Source: Atkinsonella hypoxylon (Eukaryota; Ascomycota; Sordariomycetes; Hypocreales; Clavicipitaceae). From it: a stretch of 64,000 nt of DNA. Shown here one piece after another: positions 1 through 12,743 of this stretch. Numbering within the stretch: the first letter of the stretch is position 1; each line of letters begins with the position of its first letter. The notes beneath the pieces were generated by a model. The model saw nothing but the letters and a program-made list of their open reading frames with translations, had not been told where the DNA came from and made no database searches. The stretch covers positions 1 through 64,000 of the forward strand of contig JFHB01000072.1 in the NCBI GenBank assembly GCA_000729835.1, read 5' to 3'. A program made the position numbers and the translations under genes.

Positions 1-3000
1 AAAAAAAAAAAAAAAAAGGGATGCCAGGTGTCGTTAGTCTCGCACTCAGATGCACCGCCGAAGCTCTCCTTTCATCTTGGCCCCGTCACAGTTCTGTCCT
101 GCCAGCTGCTACACACGAGGGCTCACAGGAGGACGGTTACTACGGGACGAAAAAATAAAAAAATAAAAAACATGAAATGAAATAAAAATAAAGTCAAAGT
201 CACTTGTTTGGGAAGGTGCTTGGCTTGCTTTTGTTTCCCCCACCCCCCCCTTTTCGTGCTTGCAGTTTCTACTAGAGGCAATTCCGTGCTTTCAAGCCCT
301 ACTCGTGCTACTCTAGATGTCATCATGGCTTTGACTCGGCACCCGAGTGAAACGACTTTCTTTCTATACGTGATGAATGATTTTTTTTTTTTTCCAGAGT
401 TGACGGCGTACAGGGATTAAGAAATGTTACGAGCCGAGTTTCTCCTCAGGGTCAATTTCACAGCGGCTAGTCACGGGGAACTAACGTCATGTCATGAGAG
501 CACGCCCATCTCTTTTGGCATCCCTTTGCGAAGGTGGGCAAGTCTAGTTATATGATATTATATTATATTTTTTTTTAGCTTGCGACTCCGGACAACGGTC
601 TTTCTGCGCCAATTTTTATTTTTACTTTGGCGCTCCCAGCAACCGTGAGATATCAAAACGAGTGTGCCACGAACGTGATGCATGGCAGGAAAGGCATGCC
701 ACGATGAGGACTACCATTCGTGGAAGGAGACCAGAGCCTTGAGTCCTGGGCGCGGCTGACTGGAAACACCACGGTCAAGTTTCAACACATCGTCACATCA
801 CTCTGTGCTGAAACTAGAGTTTTTTTTTTTTTTGTGGCTGCAATACGATGCCTTGGAGTCGCGGGGATCATCCGACTTGTTTTTGCTTGCTGTCTACTCA
901 CTACCTAGTTCGAACATGTGGTAGTTATGCGGTCAGATACCCTGCACCTGCAGACTGAGTATGGGGGTGGTGGGATGGCCAATCCTGCGTGCAGCCACAC
1001 AAGCTGCAAGGAAGATCGTCTGAATTGCGGAGTGTGGGAGGGCCAAAGTCACAAACAGGGGCGGGCAATGGGGCCAAGTATTCTTTTCCAGGACCAGCAC
1101 AGCAACGTCCATCTTATCCCCCTCGGCAAGCCGTGAGGCCGTGAGGCCCTCTGCGAGGTCACGCGCAGGGATACGAACCAATGAGGACACGGCTGTATGG
1201 GAGGTATGTAGGTACTTATCCGGATGTACAAAGTGGTACGCTGTGCCTATCGCAGACATGGCGCTATGATAGTGTGTCTGGATGTATCTAAAAACGTTTC
1301 TGGCCCTAGCCTAGCCTCGGCAAACTACCTAGGTACCTACCTACCAATCATAATCTGCGGTTGCAGCAAGGATGGATTATCTCAGGCCACAAACAATCGA
1401 GAAGCGATACTTGATAGGTTGAAGTGGTCCAGGACCTGCAACAGCTCGCATCAGGCTAATGTCTTTATCTCCCTCCCATACCCACCCAGCTGGGCATTTT
1501 CTCCTTGGCCTCCCGTCATTTAACCAGGACACGACGCCGCTGGGCGAACGTCCCAGGGTCCTTGGGGAAGAGCTTCATCCGTACTTGAAAAAAAAAAAAA
1601 AAGACGACCTTTTGATGTCCGTCCGGATGAGCCCTTCCGCATCTGCATGCCGATGCTTCGTCCCTCTCGCGGCGCCGACTTTTCCTCGAGGTGACGTACG
1701 TACATGTTCTGCTTTTTTTTTTTTTTTAAAGTCGCAGTTTTCAATATTCGCACACCTGGGGAGGGGGAGGGGGAGGGGACAAACAAGGGCAGCCTTATGT
1801 GAGTGAGCCAATCAGTCAATCACACAGGTGTCCTAGGACCACCGCACGGTGAATGAATCCAAAACGTCTCTGTGCAGTGTCCATTCTGCGTCCCCAAACT
1901 CCGTGACGACCCGGTCTTGAATTTCATACACCGGAACCACCAAGCAGATGCTGCTCCACCTCCGTGTCGTATGTTCTTTGCGCTGCAGAGGCAGGATGCT
2001 CGTTCCGGTAGACGAGCCGTCTATACGGAATAGAAGTTGGTGGCCACCTCTCGTTGCAATGAGCCACCGCTGAATCATGGTGGTGGTGCCGTTGTCGTTG
2101 CCCTTGAGTAAACCAGTTGGTCCTTTTTTTTTTTTTTTTCCCTTTCCCATGCGTGTACACACCCCTTTTTTCGCCCGTTTTCTAGTATTTGAAGGGCAGG
2201 CAGATTTTTTCTTTTTTTTTTTTCTTTTTTTGCTCTTTATGGCTTGGTCCGCGGCTACAGTCTGTGCCCTCATCCTGCATTAGTACCGACCGACTTGCCA
2301 ACTTGCCAACTTGCCGGCTGAGCAGACCGCATTTCATAAATGTTCTAGCGTTGCCGAAGCGGCAGGTAACGGCAGTGTGTAGCACCCACCCCGTACTACC
2401 CCATTCGACAAGGGGCTCCCATCGTCGTTAGCGGGCCGCATGGTGACGTTCGGCGACCACACGACATCTTTTCCTGCGCCATAGAACCCTACTTTGTAGG
2501 TGCACGCCCCCTTTTCATCGAGGTTACATCGAATATGCCTACGAAGAAAAAGAACTATTTTATTTTAGGAATTTTTTTTTTAAAAAAAGAAATGGATATA
2601 TTCTCTAAACACATGGCAACCTGCTGTCTAGTGGTAACACGCATCCTAATGGCGCCGCGCGCGCTACTGCAACTCTCCCGCAAACAAATTCCAAAATGGG
2701 AGGGTGGAATGAGAAGGCATGAAAACCCATGGCGGCTTCAAGCACCCGGGGATGTCGTGGTACAGCAATGACATGCTCACTTGATGTCATGTTACACAAC
2801 AACGTGAGCTCGATCTCCGACAACTGAATTTTATTTTTATTTTTATTTTTATTCTTGCATTTTTTTTGATCCGGCCATGCAATCTGCACGCGAGTTTCCG
2901 CTAATAGCTAGATCGAACAACAATCCTTGCCAGAACATAGGTCCGCCCAAAGACCACCCACCACCACTGACGAACTTTTGCACACCAACGACTAAACCTC

Positions 3001-3544
3001 CAATGGTCCCGGGATCAAACTTCACTCTGCCCCGGATGCTCTGTTGTCCAACCTACATGCAGGAGCATGCGGCTTTTTTCTCTCTCAACATTTTCAATAA
3101 CCTTTCATGTTGATCTTCTATTTTCTCGTCTGGCGCCAGAACCGCCGTCGTATGTACAGTACAGCCTTAGTTCTGGCACTGAAACCTTGCTTTCCTGCTT
3201 CGGGCGTTGCTCTAAGATGGATACCATACTACAATCTTTCAGTTCCGGTCGTTCCGACTCGGTATGAATGCATGCGGCCGCTATCAGCTATTAGCCTTAC
3301 ACATGCCATTTTGTTCGTGAAAGTAAAGCCCTTTATAAAATGTCAAACTCCGCAAATGACACAGCAGGCCTGTTTCTGCAGACCGGATGTTGCGACCAAA
3401 TCCCAACTCCAACTAAGGGATGGGATCGATCACCTTTTTTTTTTTTGCGAGAAAAAAAAAAAGTTCGCAGCAGAGTTAGCCGTAGATAACACACACACAA
3501 AAAAAAAGGTCCAAAAGTCTGAGCATCCATCCGTTGAGCATTCA
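1..3544. other. Gene-free region
   Basis: I see no credible gene in this stretch. The reading frames are short, overlap on both strands and lack recognisable domains. It holds many A/T homopolymers (for example 1-17, about 830-842, 1586-1600, 1714-1728, 2124-2140, 2209-2230), a (TTTTTA)n stretch near 2829-2856, and a CCTAGGTACCTACCTACC word near 1326-1346. The last part before 3545 is probably the 3' untranslated region of the helicase gene. Confidence 0.6.
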
Positions 3545-6124
3545 TCATCGTCCCACCTTCATGGCCTCCTTTCTCCTCTTCTTCTCCGCAGCTCTGGCAA
3601 GGGCCCTCTGGATGTGCAGTTGGTGCCTAAAGGTCTCAAGATCATAGTAATTCGGTGCAATTTCCTAGCAAACCATGTTAGCGTCCCATTATCCGCGTGC
3701 GCACGATACAAGAGAAAAAGTGGAAACAAAAAGGAGCAACTTGAGCTGCACTCTTCCACATTACATGACGCCAAGATAAAAGATGGCGCAGATACCCTGA
3801 ATGAAGACGCTGGGAAGGCATACCAGTAACCACTCGGGTCGAACGCCAGTGCATGTGCGAATGTATTGCTTCGACGTGAGGACGAATTCATTGTACAATA
3901 CCCAGTCGAATTCTGTTCGTAGAACGGTCGAGGGATGGATCATGACGGCTTGATCGTCCTTGACGGTGCGGTAGATTTTGCCCGAGCTCTCTTTCATGGC
4001 GACTTGCATGAAGAAGCCTGCGAGCAGGGCCCTACGAATGTTTGTGTAGTAGTTCTTGTCTTCGAATGGTGTGGACACGAGTTCGAGACCGTGCGTCTCC
4101 ATGATGCGCTTGAGCTGAGCTCGAACGCTGTCTGCGCTGGACAAGTGGCGGAAGGACAGGAAGTGCTCGTGGCACCATTGTTTCACGCTGTCCGGGTCAG
4201 AGGTAGCCTGGCCTTTGAAGGCGTGGTAAGCGTTCAGCAGCGTCAAATGATCGCCGTCTGGATGGCTAAAGTGTGCCTTCATGTCGTCCGCGCGCTTGCG
4301 ATTGTTGGCGGGGCGGGTGAAGATCTGAGGCACAGAGAGGAGTGATGTTATGGACAGCATCTCGTTGGAACAGTAGAACTCGGGCGAAGAGATCAACATG
4401 ACCGCCAGTGCAGGGTCGAGAGGGAACTCGGACGCAAGGCTGCCCAACGTGGTAAGCTCGCCGTCGTCATCAAGGCAAGCCAGGTAGTTGAGCTCCTCGA
4501 GCGCTCTCATCATCGTTTCTGGTGCGGGAGGGTCCATGAGGTCAAAGTGGACGAGATCCTCCACGCCCAACTTTTTCAGTTCCAGCACTGTGTTGGCGAG
4601 ATTTGACCGCAAAATCTCCGGATGGCTCTGTTCGATGAGGTCCCGCTTGAATGCCTTTTCAGTGTATAATCGGAAGCATTTTCCAGGCTTGGTACGACCA
4701 GCACGACCAGCGCGCTGGGCCGCGGATGCTTTCGAAATGGGGGACACAAGCAACGATTCAACTCGGATACGGGGGTTGTATATTTTTTGCTTGCTGAAAC
4801 CAGGGTCTACGACATATACGATGCCGTCAATCGTCAATGACGTTTCTGCAATGTTGGTGGACACGACGACCTTGCGGCCGGGACGGCCACCCTGTCGCAA
4901 TGCCGCAGGCGCCTTGTCGAAGATTCGTTGTTGCTGGTGAGGAGGGAGCGTGCCGTACAGAGGGTAGACGGCCAAGGGACCGGCATCCGCTTCTCGTTGC
5001 AACTCATCTGCTTCCAAGCTGATCTTGCGACACGCGTCTTCAATCTCGTCCTCGCCAGTCAAGAAAAGTAAGATATCACCCTGAGGCTCAGAAGCATGGA
5101 TCTGTAGCACAGTCCGAATGGCCGCCTCAACATAGTCCCTCTCCGGCTCCGGCGTGTAGAATATCTCAACAGGAAACGTTCTACCGGGTACAGCAAGGAG
5201 CGGAGCATCGTAAAAGTACTTTTGAAATTTTTGCGCATCAAGTGTGGCAGACATAACAATGATCTTCAGGTCGGGCCTGCGTTCAACGATCTGCTTGAGA
5301 AGAGCCATGAGGATATCGGTGGCAAGGGTGCGCTCGTGGGCTTCATCGAGAATGATGCAGCTGTAGCGCGACATGTCGTGGTCGTGCATGGCTTCTCGCA
5401 GGAGCATACCATCTGTCATGTACTTGAGCATGGTCTTGGAGCTCGAGCGATCATCAAAACGTACGCTGTAACCGACTTCTTCGCCGAGAGTAACGTCCAT
5501 TTCGTTGGCAACTCGCTGGGCTACGGATGTAGCGGCCACTCGTCGAGGCTGCGTACAGGCCACAAGCTTGCCTGTGAGCTTGGGCAACTCGTCGTAGACC
5601 ACATATTGAGGGATCTGGGTGGTTTTACCGGAACCGGTTTCACCAACGAAGACAAGTATCTGAGTCGAGTGATACTTGTCGAGGAATTCTTGTCTGTTGA
5701 GATTGTTGAAAGTCAACTGTTGCCCTTCGACATTGTAGGTTCCCTTTTCTCTCTCGGAGAGATGATCAAAATATGAAAGCAACACTTACCTTTGCTTATG
5801 AACGGGCAAATCTCGCCGTGTCTCCAGGATGCGGAAATACTGTTGCGAATGGGGCTTTCCGGTGAAGGGATTTGTGGGAGAGTCCTCCGCTTTGGCAGCC
5901 TGGGCTGCAGTCGTCCGGCGACGCCGCATTCCCGCCAGAGCCGAGTCGGGCGATGGCTCGTCACCATGTGAATTTGTGCTGTCTTGGTTCATGTGGGCGA
6001 GGTACGGATTGTACTTTTCCTCGCCATCGCTGCCGCCGCCGCTCTTCTTCGACTTCTTCCTATGCGTCTCGTCAGTGTCGGCGCTGGCGCGTTTACTGGA
6101 TCTGGCTTCATTTGAGTCCGACAT
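3545..6124 (-). CDS. PRP43: Prp43, DEAH-box ATP-dependent RNA helicase
   Basis: This is the DEAH/RHA helicase Prp43. In yeast it disassembles the intron-lariat spliceosome and remodels pre-ribosomes in the nucleus and nucleolus, activated by G-patch proteins. Model: exons 6124-5790, 5693-3824 and 3664-3545, giving 774 aa (yeast 767). Both introns have GT-AG ends, and the frames join as HKQ-R-QEFLDKY and GVRPEWL-LEIAPNYYDL. Visible motifs: GETGSGKT at about residues 129-136, DEAH at about 228-231, SAT, and QRAGRAGR, then the winged-helix/ratchet and OB-fold C-terminus. The N-terminus is Ser/Lys-rich and disordered. The first in-frame ATG (6124) reads MSDSNEARSS; a TTG upstream is ignored. The gene is head-to-head with PRMT5. 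The short last exon is easily missed, because exon 2 reads on into a false 40-codon tail. Confidence 0.95.
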
Positions 6125-6785
6125 TTCGTTGTTCAACCTGTGGCTCTTTCCGTTTATCTCTTCCTTCCCAATTGTTGCGGCGGCGGGCGATTCGGAAGGA
6201 GACCAAGTGACAGTCTGAGTAATTGTTGCAAATGGTTCGAAATTTTTGGCGGGACGGATTGGGGCTTATCGATAAGGACCCTTGTTCGAGGACAGTGCGT
6301 AAAAAGAGGAGAAACATTGATGTGCTATGCCGGTGTAGCCTCAGTCCAGGAGCAATACATGCGACCAACTGTGAGGTTTCAGATGTAGTCGTCAATATTA
6401 ATGGAAGACATTTATGCATTATCCGCTTATGTTTATTCTGAAGATAATCTCCACGTTGCACATGAGATAACAGAGTGGATGCGAATGTTGATATTAGCCT
6501 TATGTCCAGCGCACACTGTGCAGCCTACATGAATGCTCGAGAAAAAAAAGTGGCATGAAGACAATGCTGGTCGACCGCCAGTCTCTTACACCACCTCCAA
6601 CTACCCTTTGAATCTCTGATTAAACAGGGACAATTTCTCGAGGAAGCCGAGAAAAGGACCAGGCAATTACAGGGTCGAGGGACGCTGTAGGCCAAGCAGC
6701 GACGTTTGTCCTGCTTACCAAAGAAGTGCAAAAGGCTCCGGCTGTCACAGGCTCCGCGTTGTTGTCGTCAAACTGCCTTGTTGCC
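6125..6785. promoter_or_regulatory. Shared promoter region PRP43/PRMT5
   Basis: 661 bp separate the two divergent start codons. No specific site could be assigned. The right part (about 6540-6785) must contain the 5' leader of PRMT5. An in-frame GTG upstream of the chosen PRMT5 ATG is not taken as a start. Confidence 0.4.
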
Positions 6786-9341
6786 ATGCATCTTGGAGCT
6801 TCGGATATGGCAACGGCCGAACTTTTCGGGCTTCAGCAGCCGAAATTTCACTGTGGAAAGCATGACTCGACTCTGGATGCGCCCTTGACGGATTTGCAGT
6901 ACGGATACCTGCTTAAACAAGGTGTGAGTGTGATTTTGGCCCTTCGACGCGGTGAATGGTGGCAGGCAACCCGCAGCTAACTTTCCTTGGCTATTGGAAG
7001 ATCAACTTTGCAACAACACCAGTGACGAATCGACACTTCAAAAACAGAGTGTTCAAAATAGTCTCAGATCATCTTTCGCTATTAGAGAAGAATGCTGAAG
7101 TATCTACTAGTACAGAGACGGGATCATACCCTGATCCCATTATTCCACCGCTTACCCCTGATGATACTAGCATGTTTCCTTCGCCTGCAGTTAGTACGTA
7201 TACTGCGTATATTAGTCCTTGGATCGACCTGTGCGCCACCAACCCCCTGATTGCCAGTATTTCACGTCAGGTACTGAATCTCGAAGTCAGCTACGCCAAC
7301 TTTTGCGGTGTGAGGACCATCACGATTGCTGGCCCAAGTCGAGATGCCTCGCAATATGGTGGAAATCAGGCTTTGACGCAGTATTCTCGCGCCGTGCAAG
7401 AGGCTTTGACTATAGGGAACAATTTGACATTCCTGATCCATATGCCCATGTATCGCGAGCCCGTGATAGGCAAAGCTGCCGAGACGCTGTCCTCGCTTCG
7501 GCCGCAGAAGGTGGATGCTACCACGACCCCGTCCAAAGCAATTGACCTTTTTGCGGCGTGGGCGACTTGGCACCATGTGAGAAGCACTTGCAACTATAAT
7601 TTGAGGTTATTCGTAGGCACGTTCATACCCCCACCTTTCGTTCACAAAATTCCTTTATCAAGCCTTGATAAGACTGACATCTTGTCCCGTTCTACTCTTT
7701 CTAGCCCTCCAAATCCCAAGAGTCATGCCTGAAAAGGACCTGCAGAACAGATGGTTTGCAGAGCCTATGCATTACTTGACTATAGGTCCAGATGTGTTCC
7801 AGAAGAATAAGGGCGGCTTCCCATCCCTCTCGAAACACCACCAAGAAATGATCTTCCGGTACATGAGACTCAAATCCGTGCCGTGGATCCTGCTCTGCGA
7901 CGTCGGCCCTGACGTATCCAACGTCAAAACAGACGACAATTCCATTTTGTTCGCGGCAAATCGACCTCCGGTAACATATGAGGACTTCCCAGCTCTGTCA
8001 GCTGCTCACAGCCCGGTTGCTTTGGCTCAGAGCCCGTCCGTCCGTGCTAGCGCAGACGCCCATTTAGCCTACTTGCAATGGCTGGAGAATCAACAGCCGC
8101 CATTTTCTGCTCTCGAGTCGCCTACGTTGACGAGCTTTCAGGACTGGCTGCAATCGCCCTTGCAACCACTGTCAGACAACCTCGAGTCAGCCACATACGA
8201 AGTCTTTGAGGGCGATCCCGTGAAATACGACCAGTATGAGGCCGCCATAATCGAGGCTCTGTCCGAGTGGAAAGAACTCAACTTACCCACATCCAAGGAA
8301 GGCTCGGTAGTCATTGCCGTGGCCGGATCAGGAAGAGGACCGCTTGTCACGCGAACCCTCAAAGCCGCAGAGTATACCGGGGTAAACGTGGAAGTCTGGG
8401 GCGTGGAAAAGAACCCTAACGCCTACGTATACCTCCTGCGTCAGAACCAGACTCTCTGGGGCGGCAAGGTCAATGTTGTCAAGACGGACATGCGAGCCTG
8501 GAAGGGACCTCTTGTGTCGCATTCAGAAGAGACGGGACCCATTTACGGCAAAGTAGACATCCTCATATCCGAGCTCCTCGGTTCGTTTGGCGACAACGAG
8601 CTCTCCCCAGAGTGTTTAGACGGCATACAGCATGTCCTCGCCAAACCGCACGGCATCTCGATCCCTCAATCCTACACAGCGCACATGAGTCCCATCTCGA
8701 CCCCCAAACTCCACGCCGATATCCTCGCCCGGTCTGCCACCGAGGCAACGGCTTTCAGCACCCCCTGGGTGGTCCGCCTATTCGCCCTCGACTTTGTCTG
8801 CCAAAAGGTCCCAGGCAATCCTCGCATCCAACAAGCATGGGAGTTTTCCCACCCCATCCCGGGATCGACCCTTCGGAGCGTCGAGGCTCGGCGCTCGGGG
8901 GGCATCATGGGTGGCGGCGGCGGCAGCATGGCCAACGCAGCAGGGGCAAATGACCACAACTCACGCTATTGCCACGTCACGTTCGTGTGTCGCACGCAAG
9001 GCGTCACGCACGGTCTAGCAGGATACTTTGAGTCGACGCTCTACGAGTCCAAGGTGGAGAGGAGCAAAGGCGAAAAAGTCGAGATTAGCACGCACCCAGA
9101 GAGGATAGACCAGAAGAGCAAGGATATGATTTCATGGTTCCCCATCTTCTTCCCGCTCAAGGAACCAATCTCCTTCCCTGCGGACACGGAGCTCGAGGTC
9201 AGCATGTGGCGGCAGACGGACGACACGAAGGTCTGGTATGAGTGGCAGGTGGAGGCTTGGACGTGGGTTGGGCAAGCGACGCGCATCAAGGTTGGGTCGT
9301 CGGGGTTGTGCAGCAGTCGGAAGGTCGCGTGTCTGATGTGA
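6786..9341 (+). CDS. PRMT5: PRMT5-type protein arginine methyltransferase (Skb1/Hsl7 family)
   Basis: Type II arginine methyltransferase that forms symmetric dimethylarginine on histones and Sm/RNA-binding proteins; yeast Hsl7 and fission yeast Skb1 act in morphogenesis and the cell cycle. Model: exons 6786-6923, 7001-7616 and 7705-9341, 796 aa. The N-terminal TIM-barrel half is followed by the Rossmann SAM site GSGRGP at about residues 459-464. The catalytic double-E loop is SELLGSFGDNELSPE, with Glu at about 541 and 550. A Gly/Ser-rich insert (RSGGIMGGGGGS) interrupts the C-terminal beta-barrel. Intron 1 is GTGAGT...AG. Intron 2 keeps the conserved RLFV-ALQIPR junction in frame only with a GC donor (AG|GCACGT); the nearby GTGAGA site would shift the frame. 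The start is the first in-frame ATG; an ATG at 6807 is an alternative. Confidence 0.92.
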
Positions 9342-9828
9342 TGGGTAGTTATAAGAATCTTGTGTCGGGCCGGTTCCATTCAGCAGCTTCTTCATATCAC
9401 ATCTATATACGTTCATATACCCCGGATGCAAGGCGGTGGCGCAAATTCAACAAAGTCTACCTACTATGGAACATTGAAAATGTCTCCTTGGTCCGTTTCA
9501 CTATGTTGATTAATCAGTGTCCTTGACTGGGTCATATGGTGATCAAACCGTTGTATGGTCACAGCCAACTCCCAATCACTCCTTGGAAATGCACGAATAT
9601 TGCTCCATAATACCGCATCATCAGGAAACTTGGCAAATTCGTCGAAAAGACAACCATGCGATACAGATTTCATCTGGGCGATAAGGGTAGAGCAAGACAT
9701 AACCGACCGCGGGCTTTTCACCAGAGCTGCAGCTCCCGTCCGACCGGGGCAGCTGGCGTGGAGAGCTTTGCCCCGCCAGACTCAGTCGTCAACACCAAAG
9801 TCCAAAGACCAAAGACCATTACCCCTCC
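9342..9828. other. Intergenic, PRMT5 3' end to AGXT 5' leader
   Basis: This holds the presumed PRMT5 3' untranslated region and the AGXT promoter or leader. One long reading frame crosses it in the frame of AGXT exon 2, but it has no ATG-supported coding signal before the exon 2 splice site. Confidence 0.4.
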
Positions 9829-11407
9829 ATGTCTTCGACCAGTGTCCTCCTTCTCAGTCCGAGGGCTGCTTCCATTTCTTTACATCAACCACCTCCAAGA
9901 CTTTTACAGATTCTGCCCAGGCGACCTTTCAAGCTTGGAACCTCTTTGGCTTACACTCACAACATCCAGCTGCATTGCCGAACAATCGCCAATATGTCCT
10001 CCCAAGCTGCTCACCCTACCTTACTGATTCCCGGACCCATCGAGTTCGACGATGCCGTGCTTCAGTCCATGTCCCACTACAGGTACGCCACCTCTTCTCG
10101 AGGCACAACGAGAGACTAGACAAGCATTTACAGAATGATGCTGACCGTTGTTTGGCGTCGCCGATCGATAGTGAGAGCCATGTCGGCCCTGGCTTCATCT
10201 CAACTTTTGGTGACACCCTATCTATGCTGCGCAAGCTGTTCCAGACCACCAACCCAGCTTCGCAGCCTTTCGTCATCAACGGCTCCGGTACATTGGGATG
10301 GGACATGGTTGCAGCGAACCTGGTCGAGCCCGGCGAAGATGTTCTCGTTCTGAGCACTGGCTACTTTGGAGACGGATTCGCGGATTGCTTCACAGCGTAT
10401 GGAGCCAATGTCACCAAAATTGCCGGAGCCGTGGGTAGCCGACCCCAGCCTGACGAAATCGAGGCGGCTCTCAAGAAAAAGAAGTACAAGCTCATTACTG
10501 CCACTCATGTCGATACTTCGACCGGTGTCTTGTTCGACCTCAAGTCCTTGACTGACATTGTCAAGCGCGCCTCTCCCGAGACTTTGATCATTGTCGACGG
10601 TGTCTGCAGTGTTGCCTGTGAGGAAATCGCCTTCGATGATTGGGGTTTAGATGGTGTTATTACGGCTGGACAAAAGGCCATCGGCTGCCCTACCGGCCTG
10701 TCGATTTCCATGTTCAGTGGACGCGCTATCGATGTCGTCAAGAACCGCAAGACTGAACCGACCACTTACTTTGCTTCCATGAAGCGATGGATCCCCAGTG
10801 AGATAGATTCCAGATTCAAGTAACGTGTGAGTTGAAGTGTGCTCAGCTAACAAGGGCCGACAGTCATGCAGAACTACGAGGCCAAGAAGCCTTCCTATTT
10901 CTCTACCCCTTCACCGCAGCTCATTCGCGCCTTGAACACCGCTGTTAGCCAGGTCCTGGCCCGTCCCCTATCTGAACGTTTCCAAAGACATATCGAGGTC
11001 TCTGACAAGGTCAAGAAGGCTGTCGCTGACCTTGGTCTCAAGATTGTTGCCAGCAAGACTCAAGATCAGGCCCATGCCATGACTGCCATTTATTTGCCTG
11101 ACAGTTGCAGCATTCCTGATATTCTTCCCAAGTTGCTGAACAAGGGCATCATCTTTGCTGGTGGTTTGCACAAGGAGATCGGTAGCAAATATATTCGCTT
11201 TGGCCACATGGGACCTTCAGCTGTACGTTGTCACCCCCCTTTTGTTCATGTTTTATCATTTGATACTCTTTCTGCCGTATTATAATTTCGTGCTCCAGGT
11301 TGCTAAAGTGTGCCTGCTGTATGTAGATGGACCCTAAGAGACCTGATATCGACAACGCCATCCGAGCTTTGCAAGACGCGTTAGCCGAATGTGGCTATAA
11401 GCCATGA
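9829..11407 (+). CDS. AGX1: Alanine-glyoxylate aminotransferase (class V, PLP)
   Basis: PLP-dependent aminotransferase that converts glyoxylate and alanine to glycine and pyruvate (yeast Agx1, human AGXT). Model: exons 9829 or 9994-10082, 10172-10797, 10864-11222 and 11327-11407. From the ATG at 9994 (MSSQAAHPTLLIPGPIEF) the protein is 384 aa and begins where the family does. From the in-frame ATG at 9829 it is 439 aa, with a 55-residue Arg/Ser/Leu-rich, acid-poor leader that looks like a mitochondrial presequence. Conserved blocks: SHVGPGF, GSGTLGWD, the PLP aspartate in IIVDGVCSVA, and the Schiff-base Lys in ITAGQKAIG (residue 198 of the short form). The C-terminus ends in GYKP, so there is no PTS1 peroxisomal signal. 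Introns are 66-104 nt, GT-AG. The product is clear; which start is used is not. Confidence 0.92.
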
Positions 11408-11906
11408 GCGAAGAGCGTGGGATGGGGAAGCCAATGTATGCCATTAGTCTAATTAGTGGGGTATCTTTTTGAGACGTATCAAGAGCCTTATATAGAGAAA
11501 GACAAAACTATTATTTCGAGCGAATGCATATGTTTGTGCTTTAAAATGTGAACTGTATTGTTGTGTGCCTCGGGCTTTGAAGGAAATCAGCTTCAAGCCT
11601 TATGTGACGATGAGGGACAGCCAATTTATCTGACCCAGCGGGCCAGCGGGGCAGTCCGCGCTGGGTCACTGTAGAATTCCTTCTGATCGTTGGCATAACG
11701 ACGAAATGAAATGAAATAGCTAATAGACCAGAGCCGAAAGTTTTTCTTGACACAGTAAATATATGTGGGACATTGCATGGTGGTCAGTGGCCGCATTTTT
11801 GCAGGTAGGGCAGGAAGGACCAATTCAGTTCAAGGTCAACTGGTACCAAATACCTCGATCAGGGATCAACGGTCATCGTCATAAACGCCTAGGTGGGCAC
11901 CTAGAA

Positions 11907-11957
11907 ACCTACCTACCTAGGTAGGTAGGTAGGTAGGTAGGTAGGTAGGTAGGTAGG
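11907..11957. repeat. (ACCT)n-(AGGT)n palindromic tetranucleotide repeat
   Basis: Three ACCT units run directly into nine or so AGGT units (CCTACCTAGGTAGG at the centre). The repeat can therefore fold back on itself. Short versions of the same word occur elsewhere in the window (about 1326, 12276, 12343, 30498, 32378). Confidence 0.9.
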
Positions 11958-12743
11958 CAAGGCATCCACACAAGGCCAGCTGCTGGATTGCCCGTCGTAG
12001 TCGCGTGGCCAGGTAACAGTTACCTCACAGCACTTTTTTGTCAACCACCTGGGCAGCTGCGGTCACACTGCTTGCTTGGTCTCCAAGCTGTGGAGTTTGT
12101 GCGGATGAGGCTACGATGACATTTTCAGATATCTCGTTTCCTTCGAACAACATTTCTTACATATTTCATCCATGTGGATATTGACGAAACTCATTGACAT
12201 GTCACAAGATAAGCGCGGGATTTGGTTCTCGTTAGCAGAGTGCCGGATGCAGGACTTGGCGTGAGACTATATACCTAGTACCTACCTAAGACATGCGGCT
12301 CCAATTTCAAGCCATCGAGACGGTTCTAGATTCGTGAATACCTTACCTAGGTTGGTAATAATTGTCGTCAAGCAGTTGCCGGCTAGGAGCATGCCTATTC
12401 GAATTGCATGTGAGGCACCGGGAGTAGATGGTTAAAGCAAAGAATTTGTCTAAAGCAGAGAGAGAGGACGACAAAAAAAAGGTATTGAAGCATGAATGTC
12501 GTTGCGGTCGGTGCTGGGATTGCTTGACTTACAGCTAAGCTAGCTGGTCGTCCCACCGGCCGCGCTCTGGTAGGTGCTGGGTGCTGGATACTGGGTCCGT
12601 CGACGTTAACTGCTAAAGTGGTGCAGAGTGAGGCTTTGTTGCTTGAGCCGGGCTTTTTCTTTTCATCATCGCCTTAGTCGCCTACTCATCGTTGCCGCAG
12701 ACGCCACCACCACAACCACCACCACCTCTTATTACAGCCATAT

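Noticed and set aside
2626..2720. tRNA-like start GCTGTCTAGTGGTAACACG
   Set aside because: It resembles an A box, but no T-arm sequence or acceptor stem follows at the right distance.
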